Of a stretch of 46,273 nt of DNA, positions 9,027 through 19,034 are shown piece by piece. Position 1 is the stretch's first letter; each line of letters opens with the position of its first letter. The notes under the pieces were generated by a model that saw only the letters and a list, made by a program, of their open reading frames with translations, had not been told where the DNA came from and did no database searches. The stretch covers positions 19,989 to 66,261 of the forward strand of contig NW_003546685.1 of NCBI RefSeq assembly GCF_000090795.2, given 5' to 3'. Position numbers and translations under genes: made by a program. Source of the DNA: Amphimedon queenslandica (lineage: Eukaryota > Porifera > Demospongiae > Haplosclerida > Niphatidae).

Positions 9027-10318
9027 TTATGTAGAGACCGGCTCTACTTGATACATTGCCACTCCATGGGATGGTATCGCTTTAGCAGTGACTGATCCAG
9101 TGAATTTACCAATCATCTTTTTATCATCCCACAAGTCATACACGTTAACGGACTAGTAAAAATAATTAATAAGTAATTGGATGGGCATTACATGGACTTA
9201 CAGCAGAGTTAGGAAATCCAATATCAGTCCATTGTATTGTAATGTCACTAGCTGAATCACCTCTGTTAAAAGCCAGAGCAACTCTTGTCCCATCTTTCAT
9301 TGGTACTTGCCATATTTCATTGGTACCGTCTTGCTTTGTCCTGTTCCCTTGAATGCCAAGAGGATCTTGATTGACGGCAATGACGTGATCATTAGTGAGT
9401 ATCTTAAAAGTATCATCACTCATTTTGGTAATATCACATCCAATTAAAAGTGGAGCCTATCAAATAATTTAATTGCAACATAAATTATAGTGTTTTACCT
9501 TCATTAGACACCACAAGCTAAAATGTGTCTTATACTCCTCAAATGTCATATTTCCATTACCAACTTCAAGCATATCAGGATCATTCCAACCACCAGGACC
9601 AGCATATGGCCACAAGTCAGCATTTACATCAGCACGTGATATCATTCTAAAGTAACACGATTAATCATAAATACTTGTTAGTTGTTTTGACCTACTTATC
9701 CCAATAGTCTCCAATATCTCTAGTAGTTCTCCAACTATTACCAACTTTAGGTCCCCAAAGTGATACATTATCTTTGCCAGTCTCACACAATGAATAGAAG
9801 ATAGGTCGTCCAGTTTTATTGAGTGCGTCCCTCATGACAGGATAGCGTACCTCAGGCTTGCTTCCATCTGTTTCACAATTATCATACTTGAGGTAGTCCA
9901 CTTCCCACTCTGCATATGTATTTGCATCTTTTGTTTCATATCCTAGTGATCCAGGCTGGCGCTTACCACAGGTATAATACCCAGCATCACTATAAAGGCC
10001 AAACTTTAAACCTTTACTGTGCACGAAATCAATGAGTCCTTTCATGTCTGGGAATGTAGTTGGATTAGGTTGTATGGTACCATCTGAAGCACGGCTACTA
10101 GCAGCCCAGCAGTTATCAAGGTTAACATATTTGTAGCCATGTTTGTCAAGACCCTTTTCTATTATAGCTGTGACAGTTGCCCTCACAATCTTTTCAGTTA
10201 TGGTGCAGTTGAAGTGATTCCATGAGTTCCAGCCCATTGGTGGAGTCTTACCAAGGCCATTGTCAAGACCAATAGCTCCTCCAAGAACCAAGAAAGAAAT
10301 ACTGAGAGTGACAAACAT
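9027..10318 (-). CDS. GH27 alpha-galactosidase, secreted/lysosomal
   Basis: A retaining exo-glycosidase that removes terminal alpha-galactose. Four exons code 383 aa: 9696-10318, 9499-9646, 9202-9456, 9027-9152. [17 protein letters not shown] is a signal peptide, which is why I chose the start at 10318 over the in-frame Met at 10417. The mature protein opens with the family signature [21 protein letters not shown] holds the nucleophile Asp, and SWRTTRDI holds the acid/base Asp at the position of plant RTTGDI. The motifs [23 protein letters not shown] and [10 protein letters not shown] follow. The Trp-Arg-Thr-Thr and MLEVGN motifs resemble plant/fungal GH27 more than human GLA or NAGA. It heads a run of glycosidase genes on the same strand, 232 bp downstream of the first fucosidase. 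Alpha-N-acetylgalactosaminidase activity is a less likely alternative. Confidence 0.9.
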
Positions 10319-10343
10319 TTCTCTGCATGGAGATGCAGGGGAA

Positions 10344-10356
10344 AGGGCGGGGCTGG
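10344..10356 (-). promoter_or_regulatory. CCCCGCCC motif upstream of alpha-galactosidase
   Basis: AGCCCCGCCCTTTCC in gene orientation lies about 26-40 bp before the chosen start codon. Related AGCCCCACCCTTT blocks lie before fucosidase 1 (13134-13146) and fucosidase 2 (15975-15987). It could be a KLF/SP-type promoter site; no experiment supports this. Confidence 0.4.
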
Positions 10357-10550
10357 GCATGCAATGATTTAGCTCAAGCATGATCATCATATTACAAACT
10401 CCATTGTCATTCTCCATACTACAATAGATTATTATTCACAGCAAAGTGCAGAAAGAATGGCTCATTTTGTTGCAAAGTTAAAAAGCAATTAGCAAAATAA
10501 GAACAGCAAATGTCAGTTAATGCACAGATATTACATCAAGGCTTGTCATA

Positions 10551-13122
10551 TTATGTGACGTTAGTCATTTTAATGGTCCAAGCTCCTTTACCAGCAAGTT
10601 TAGCAAAAGGTAGGTTAGTTGGAAAGTGAATGTGTACCCCTCCATCAGAATCAACAGTGAAATCAAGAGTGATTCCATCAGCTCCTAGCAGTGTCATGGT
10701 GGTCTGTTTAGAAGGTTTAGGCTGCTGTAGTACAAGCTCTCCACCTAAAAAGCAAATTAAATATTAAAAGATAACAGAATTAATAATGATTGCCTGGTGT
10801 AGGAGCTCTGAAAGAAATAGCATAGACATTCTGCCAGTCCTATGTATTATAATAATGAAATCTTAAGCAGCTGATGTACTTTGAACTCACTTCAGATGCT
10901 GTGTACCATATATCTTCTGCTGGAGTGTCATTCTGATGAGTCCATGGTATACTGTTGTATATAGCCTCACCATTGACTGTTAACCATTGTCCCATCTCTA
11001 GCAATATCTCCTCAAAAAGAGGGTCAATGGTACCGTCAGCCATAGGACCAATGTTAAGCAATAGATTACTATTAAAAGTTAAATAATAAGATTAAAATAT
11101 TCCATTTACCCATTACAAGAGACTGTAGTTACTAATATGTATAGACAGTGAGTTGTGTCCCAAAAAGAGGATAAATCTTCTACTCTGTCATATCCCCAGG
11201 AAGACTTTTGTATTGTGTATGGAGTCTCCCATTTATTCTTAATAAGAGTGTAAGGAGTGAATCTATCTCCACCTTCCATGAAACTACCAACAGAATTACT
11301 GCCCCATCTATGGCACATAAATATATGATATTTGTAGATATATCTCCATACCTGGTATTGGTCAGTACAGTCATGTTAACAGGACTCTCATTATAAAGCC
11401 AACTAAAGAATTCAGGAGTCTTCCAATATTTAATTGAATCATGAGTACATGGAGCATCACCTGCTCCATCCGCCCATATAATATCAGGCTATTGTGCAGT
11501 AATTAATAAAAAATGATGTGAATGTCATACTTTATATTTAAGAGTCATATCCTTCAATGTTGGCATTAGAACTTCATCAACAAATGATGTAGTTGCGCAA
11601 TTATTCTGTTGGTCCTATTAGTTTTAAAATGAACATAATCCTTCACTCTTTACCATGATAAAGCATACCTTCAAATACAATGGATGATACCATTCTCTTA
11701 AACTATGATACAGTCCCACATAGATTCCTTGTTTCCTAAGGCTAGCTGTCAAATTACCAGTTATATCCAAGTGTGGCCCAACATCCATGCTGTTCCAGTT
11801 CCAGTGCTGTGGACTGGGGAAGTTTGTCCATCCACTGTGATGCTTAGTAGTGAATACGATGTCTATTAAAAAGTAATGTCAACAATAACATATTAAACTT
11901 TGTCTTACATTTAGCTCCAGCATTCTTAATTACACTAGCCCAGTGGTCTGGATCAAACAGTTCCATTTTAAGCATTGGAGCAAAGTCCTGAAAACTAAGC
12001 AAAAGCTTTATGAATACTGCAGCAACTTTTAACTTTACATACGTAAAAGGCGGTCCAGTGCATGGAAATTTATCAGGCTGGACTCCACTGCATCCATAGT
12101 TCTTATTATGAAACTCAACATACCTTGGATCACCAGTCATCAACCTCTCCCAGTACCATTCATTCAAGTATGCAGGAACACTGTACAGACCAAGGCATAC
12201 TATAAATCGTTAAGTTTAATAAATCCACAAATAGTTCCAAATATATTACCAAATATGCCAAATTTCACCTTATTAAACCATGTTGGAGCAGTTCTTAAAC
12301 GAAGAGACTAAAAAGTGAAAAGTGCTTTTATATACAAAACAGTTATATCTTACATCAAAAGTGCTATTAAACTTGGGCAGGGAGCAGACCTGTCCTGTCT
12401 GAACAAGAGGGCAGGCATGTTTTGTATACCATGTAACTATATTATATTTGTATAAATGGAATATTATTTACAAGCTACTTACATGTGTAAGTAAGTGCTG
12501 GAAACTCATAAGCAAAATTTGGTGGTTTGTCTTCACCAGACGTATCACAATATAAGTCATATACAACAGCTCTGGGCCAAGCTCCATTGTTACCCTCTAT
12601 ATAATCCATGAAACATATTAATTTGTATGAATAGATCTAATTTAATCAATACCTCCATTAGTGTATGCTAGCCTGATTCCAGCACCAGTGTTTAATGGAT
12701 CAACTGGATACTACAGAAACAATTATTATTATCGTTATTATTAATTTATTAGCTCACAGTAAAGTCATGTTTTAGGTCACCAAGGACATAACAGTCATTA
12801 TTAGCAACGTTGAAAGCGTATGCAGGAGCTAATGGCTTCCCTGCACAAGCAGCAGGTAATTCACTAGCATTTGCTGAGCCACAAACCTATTAAATATAAA
12901 TATAACATGAATGACAAATGAAGGACTTACTTTCACCATATAGTTGTAGCCATAAGCCCCAGTTTGAGTCACATTGTATGAGCCCAGGTCAGCTAAAGGA
13001 GCTAGATCAAATTCAAGACAAGCATGATCATTCTGGTACTCTGGAAGAACATAACTGCAGTCCTGAGCTATCACAGTCGTGAACACAAAAGCAGAGAGGA
13101 TTAGGAGTATGTGTAATGCCAT
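10551..13122 (-). CDS. MRH-domain alpha-L-fucosidase (GH29), copy 1
   Basis: A predicted secreted/lysosomal GH29 enzyme with an N-terminal lectin-type domain. Fifteen exons code 634 aa: 12931-13122, 12758-12886, 12653-12710, 12483-12596, 12354-12436, 12250-12307, 12039-12199, 11909-11987, 11669-11862, 11531-11614, 11352-11488, 11110-11307, 10891-11068, 10794-10839, 10551-10744. [19 protein letters not shown] is the signal peptide. Residues about 22-180 read as an MRH domain: [57 protein letters not shown]29 follows: [55 protein letters not shown] with the nucleophile Asp, [20 protein letters not shown], and a C-terminal beta-domain ending [10 protein letters not shown]. The usual HWG after KFGIF is CLG. 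The intron after exon 14 has a GC donor. Domain order differs from FUCA1, which lacks MRH. Confidence 0.9.
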
Positions 13123-13133
13123 TGCAGCAGAAA

Positions 13134-13146
13134 GGGTGGGGCTCAT
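13134..13146 (-). promoter_or_regulatory. CCCCACCC motif before fucosidase 1
   Basis: ATGAGCCCCACCC in gene sense lies immediately 5' of the chosen start (13122) in the 124-bp gap between copies 1 and 2. The same block precedes copy 2 twice (15943-15955, 15975-15987). Its ATG is in frame with the CDS and could be an alternative start adding eight residues. Confidence 0.4.
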
Positions 13147-13246
13147 TATGTTCTGCAAACTGTGAATAAAGTTAAAAAGCAATCATAAATTTAGGCAGCA
13201 AAGGGATGATGTAGCTATTTTATGCATTTTATCAAGGCTCTTAATA

Positions 13247-15932
13247 TTATGTGACGTTTGTCATTTTAATGGTCCAAGCTCCTTTACCAGCAAGCTTAGC
13301 AAAAGGTAGGTTAGTTGGAAAATGAACATGTATCCCTCCATCAGAATCAACAGTGAAGTCAAGAGTGATACCATCAGCTCCTAGCAGTGTCATGGTGGTC
13401 TGTTTGGTAAGCCTAGGCTGCTGCAGTACAAGCTTTCCACCTGAAAAAGCAAATTAAATATTCTAAAAATCTGAAATATTAATGATTACCTGGTGTAGGA
13501 GCTCTGAAAGAAATAGCATAGACATTTTGCCAGTCCTGTATTAGTAATAATGATATACATTGAGCAGCTATTTCAAACTCACTTCAGATGCTGTGTACCA
13601 TATATCTTCTGCTGGTGTGTCATTCTGATGACTCCATGGTATACTGTTGTAGATAGCCTCACCATTGACTGTTAACCATTGTCCCATCTCTAGCAATATC
13701 TCCTCAAAAAGAGGATCAATGGTGCCATCAGCCATAGGACCAATGTTAAGCAATAGATTACTACAGTAAATATTATCAATAAAATTACAAAGTTCCATTT
13801 ACCCATTACAAGAGACTGTAGTTACTAATATGTATAGACAGTGAGTTGTGTTCCAGAAAGAAGATAAATCTTCTACTCTGTCATATCCCCAGGAAGACTT
13901 TTGTATTGTGTATGGAGTCTCCCATTTATTCTTAATAAGAGTGTAAGGAGTGAATCTATCATGTCCCTCCATGAAACTACCAACAGCATTACTACCCCAC
14001 CTGCAATTTATATCAAATTACAACAATGAAGCAATCAAATATACCTGGTGTTGGTTAGTACAGTCTCTTTAACAGGACTCTCATTATAAAGCCAACTAAA
14101 GAATTCAGGAGTCTTCCAATATTTAACTGAATCATGAGTACATGGGGCATCACCTGGTCCATCTGCCCATATAATATCAGGCTATTGTGTAGTAATAAAG
14201 GCAAAATGATGTGAGTGTTATACTTTATATTTAAGAGTCATATCCTTCAATGTTGGCATTAGAACTTCATCAACAAATGAAGTAGTAGAGCAATTATTTT
14301 TTTGATCCTGATAGTAGCAAAAAAGTATCGTAAAAGTCATAATATTTTACATGATTTACCTCCAAATACAATGGATGATACCATTCTCTTAGACTATGAT
14401 ACAGCCCCACATAGATTCCTTGTTTCCTAAGGCTAGCTGTCAAATTACCAGTTATATCCAAGTGTGGACCAACATCCATGCTGTTCCAGTTCCAGTGCTG
14501 TGGACTGGGGAAGTTTGTCCATCCACTGTGATGCTTAGTAGTGAATACAATGTCTTATTATAAAGTCAATAGTAACACTCATGATTTTAATATTCTCTTA
14601 CATTTAGCTCCAGCATTTTTAATTACACTGGCCCAGTGGTCTGGATCAAACAGTTCCATTTTAAGCATTGGAGCAAAATCCTGAAAACTAAACCAGAAAT
14701 TTAAAAACTTAGCACTGCAACAATTAATTTTAGTTTTACATACGTGAAAGGTGGTCCAGTGCATGGGAATTTTTTCGGTTGAACTCCACTGCATCCATAG
14801 TTCTTATTATGAAACTCAACATACCTTGGATCACCAGTCATCAGCCTCTCCCAGTACCATTCATTCAAGTATGCTGGAACACTGTACAGACCAAGGCATA
14901 CTAGAAATGAGTTAAGTAAAATAATATTTTAATAATTATTTTCACTAACCAAATATACCAAATTTTTCTTTCCCGTACCAAGATGGAGCAGTGCGAAAAC
15001 GAAGTGACTATAAATCAGACTAATTTGCAATCCTTAATTATTATTAACATACATCCCATGTCTTATTAAATTTCGGTAAAGAGCAAGTCCTTCCAGTCTG
15101 TACAAGTGGACATGCATAATGTGTCCTCCATGTAACTACAAGTAATATAAAATATACATACTATAAAGCCAATATACAATATCACAGGATGCATACATCT
15201 GTATGTATCCACAGGATATTCATATGAGAATTCTGGAGTCTTAACAGTGCCAGAAGTGTCACAATAGAGATCATAGATGATAGCTCTAGGCCATACTCCA
15301 TTCCCACCATCTACTCAAAAAATAAATAAATATATGAAATATCTTTTTGTATATGTATGATGCATACCTCCATTGGTATAGGTAACTCTAATACCAGCCC
15401 TGCTGTTAGTTGGATCCAATGGATACTAAAGTGAATGTTAATTTATTTTGTTTGTACATCATGCAAGCACGGCTTACAGCAAAATCATATTTAAGATTGC
15501 CCAGTGCATAGCACTCATCAGTTTCAACATTATAAGCATAAGCAGGAGCTAATGGCTTACTGGCACAAGCATCTGGTCTATCTGTTGATGCTAAGTCACA
15601 TATCTACAAAATAAATTGTTATAAATAAATTGAATGTAAAATAAATTGCATGCACATACATTACATCAAGAGTATATAATTTTTCATTGCATATACATGG
15701 CCGGACATAGATATATGTACAGTACCTTAATCAAATATCTAAACCCAGTTGGTCCATTAGGAGTGATGTTATAAGGCCCATAAGTAGAGAGGGTAGTTAA
15801 GTCATATTCAAGACAGGTCCGTGGGTTTTGGAATTCCGGAAACACGTAACTACACTCTAAAGAAGAGACTGCGGTTGGTAGGGAAAGAGAAAATACAGCA
15901 ACAGCAGCCAGCAGGAGAGTTTTGGATGCCAT
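13247..15932 (-). CDS. MRH-domain alpha-L-fucosidase (GH29), copy 2
   Basis: Same architecture and, where checked, intron positions as copy 1 and about the same length (first exon 15726-15932, second 15478-15603, last ending at the TAA at 13247). The signal peptide starts [20 protein letters not shown]. The MRH domain shows [30 protein letters not shown] and [10 protein letters not shown]. The GH29 part keeps [41 protein letters not shown] and [11 protein letters not shown]. It differs from copy 1 by scattered substitutions, for example GHDRFTPY for GGDRFTPY. The intron after the penultimate exon has a normal GT donor, where copies 1 and 3 have GC. Its start is only 116 bp from the stop of copy 3, which lies upstream in transcription. 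All splice sites inspected are intact, so it looks functional as a gene. Confidence 0.88.
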
Positions 15933-16048
15933 TGAGGTAGTAGGGCGGTGCTCATTAATAAATTTGCAGAAAAAGGGTGGGGCTCATTTTGCAAACAGCT
16001 CAAGTTGCAAAAAATAAGAAAAGGCAGCTATAAAAATGTCACAAAGTG

Positions 16049-18657
16049 CTATGTGACGTTTGTCATTTTTATGGTCCAAGCTCCTTTACCAGCAAGCTTA
16101 GCAAAAGGTAGGTTAGTTGGAAAATGAACGTGAATCCCTCCATCAGAATCAACAGTGAAATCAAGAGTGATACCATCAGCTCCTAGCATTGTCATGGTGG
16201 TCTGTTTTGTAAGCCTAGGCTGTTGCAGTACAAGCTCTCCACCTGAAAAAGCAAATTAAATATTTTATAAATTTTAAAATATTAATGATTGCCTGGTGTA
16301 GGAGCTCTAAAAGAAATAGCATAGACATTCTGCCAGTCCTATGTATTATAATAATGAAATATTAAGCAGTTGATTTATTTCAAACTAACTTCAGATGCTG
16401 TGTACCATATATCTTCTGCTGGAGTGTCATTCTGATGACTCCATGGTATACTGTTGTAGATAGCCTCACCATTGACTGTTAACCATTGTCCCATCTCTCC
16501 CAATATCTCCTCGAAAAGTGGATCAATTGTACCATCGGCCATAGGACCAATGTTAAGCAATAGATTGCTATTAAAATTCAAAAATAATAAACTTAAAATA
16601 TTCGATTTTAAATACCCATTGCAAGAGACTGTAGTTACTAATATGTATAGACAGTGAGTTGTGTTCCAGAAAGAAGATAAATCTTCTACTCTGTCATATC
16701 CCCAGGAAGACTTTTGTATTGTGTATGGAGTCTCCCATTTATTCTTAATAAGAGTGTAAGGAGTGAATCTATCTCCACCTTCCATGAAACTACCAACAGC
16801 ATTACTACCCCACCTGCAATTTATATCATACAATTACAACAATAAAGCAACCAAGCATACCTGGTGTTAGTCAGTACAGTCTCCTTAACAGGACTCTCAT
16901 TATAAAGCCAACTAAAGAATTCAGGTGCCTTCCAATATTTAACTGAATCATGAGTACATGGGGACTTATTTTCACCAGGTGCATCAGCCCATATAATATC
17001 AGGCTAGAACATTGTATAGTCAAGACAAAACAATCTGATTGCAAATTTGTCATACTTTATATTTAATAGTCATATCCTTCAATGTTGGCATGATAATTTC
17101 ATCAACAAATGATGTAGTTGAGCAATTATTCTTTTGATCCTATTAGTAACAAAATACTATTGCTATAACAGTATAGATCCAGATCTACCTCCAGATATAA
17201 TGGATGATACCATTCATTGAGACTATGATACAGTCCCAAGTAGAGTCCTTGTTTTCTAATGCTAGCTGTCAAATTACCAGTTATATCCAAGTGTGGCCCA
17301 ACATCCATGCTGTTCCAGTTCCAGTGCTGTGGACTAGGGAAGTTTGTCCATCCACTGCAGTGCTTAGTAGTAAATACAATGTCTATAGTACTAGTAATAA
17401 TATATTTAACACCATAATTCTCTTACATTTAGCTCCAGCATTTTTAATTACACTAGCCCAGTGGTCTGGATCAAACAGTTCCATTTTAAGCATTGGAGCA
17501 AAATCCTGAAAACTATAAACAAAAGCTTTATGAATATTGCATCAACTTTTATTTTTACATACGTGAAAGGTGGTCCAGTGCATGGAAACTTATCAGGCTG
17601 GACTCCACTGCATCCATAGTTCTTATTATGAAACTCAACATATCTTGGATCACCAGTCATCAATTTTTCCCAGTACCATTCATTCAAGTATGCAGGAACA
17701 CTGTACAGGCCAAGGCATACTAAAAATGAATTCAATAATGAGATATTCTCTATTCATTTACCAAAAATCCCAAATTTAGCTTTTTCAAACCATTTTGGGA
17801 CAGTTCGAAAACGAAGATACTAAAAACAAATTATGTTCATTAGACATTTTAAAAGTAAAGCCACTTACATCCCAGCTGCTTTCAAACTTGGGTAGGGAGC
17901 AATTTTGTCCAGTTTGAAATGATGGACAAGCATATCCAGTCCGCCATGTAACTAGAACCAAAAATAATAATCATTTTATTATCATAGATATACAATTGTT
18001 AGCTAGAAGGCATACTTCTGTAGGTGTATTCTGGATACTCATAAGCAAACTCTGGTGGTGGATTGAATCCAGACGTGTCACAGTAAAGATCATATATGAC
18101 AGCTCTTGGCCACACTCCATTACCACCAACTATAATACACAACACATTATGAATGTGACACATAAAACAATGATATACCTCCATTGGTGTATGCAACCCT
18201 AATGCCAACTGAACTGTTCATTGGATCCAATGGATACTGCAATAAAACAAGCATTGAACACAGTCTGTATTATATTTCTTTTCATTTACAGCAAAATCAT
18301 TTTCAAGATTCCCCAACTGATAGCATTCATCAGTTTCAACACTGTAGGCATAAGCTGGGGCTAAGTCTTTTCCTTCACAAGCCCAAGGAAGATCTGTTGC
18401 TGCTAGATCACAAACCTAGAATAATTATGATAAAAAGTGTATCAATAAATAAATATTTTGCATACCTTAACCAGAAATCTATATGGGTAAGGAGGTGTGA
18501 TGTTATATGGTCCACGGAGAGAGAGTTCAGTGAGATCGTACCGAGCACACGTCTGCGGATTATGATAGTCTGGGAAACTGTAGGAGCAGGCAAGACTATC
18601 AACAGTTGGCAGGGATAAGGCAATGGCAGCTAATATACATGTACATAAAGACGCCAT
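16049..18657 (-). CDS. MRH-domain alpha-L-fucosidase (GH29), copy 3
   Basis: Third and outermost copy. The start at 18657 gives a signal peptide ([19 protein letters not shown]), with first exon 18466-18657; a TAG stop lies at 16049. The MRH region reads [46 protein letters not shown] and [10 protein letters not shown]. In GH29 it keeps [15 protein letters not shown] and the nucleophile Asp, but three pocket features are altered. HWG is CLG as in its paralogs. TKHH is TKHC (AAG CAC TGC near 17360). The residue after the nucleophile is Ala with a three-residue insertion ([13 protein letters not shown]). No frameshift or stop is seen. By divergence it is the most distinct member of the triplet and could have changed specificity or reduced catalysis. 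Confidence 0.88.
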
Positions 18658-19034
18658 TACAGCAAAACAACAATGAGAGCAAAGTTATTCATGGTCTTAA
18701 ACTTATGAATACAAGTCTAGTCTTTAAATGGTAGAATGGGCCTTTTAAATCTTAATTTGTGTTCAGTCTTTAGTGTCGGCTCAAACTTTAAGTTTCTGTG
18801 AAGCATACAAAGGGCAATGATGGAGAATGTATGTAATGATTGGAAAAGCAACCCATGCTGTACCTAGTTTATGTACTAATAAAACTGACATGTATGTACA
18901 ATGGACAATGGTAGCTCCTCTAATCTATGATCTACAAAAGGTGAGTATTAGTTTCATAGTGAGAGGAGGTATGAAATGAATATATTTAATTGTGAGTGAA
19001 TAAATCAAGTCTATAATAAAGTGTACATGTGATA
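18658..19034. other. Intergenic, fucosidase 3 promoter side
   Basis: This 377-bp stretch lies between the start of fucosidase 3 and the stop of the coiled-coil gene, both minus. It must contain the 3' UTR of the latter and the promoter of the former. I see no open frame, RNA gene or repeat. Unlike copies 1 and 2 there is no CCCCACCC block close to the fucosidase start. Confidence 0.5.

Noticed and set aside
18184..18618. 144-residue plus-strand open frame
   Set aside because: It lies across exons 1-3 of fucosidase copy 3 on the minus strand, which have clear signal-peptide and MRH content and splice sites.
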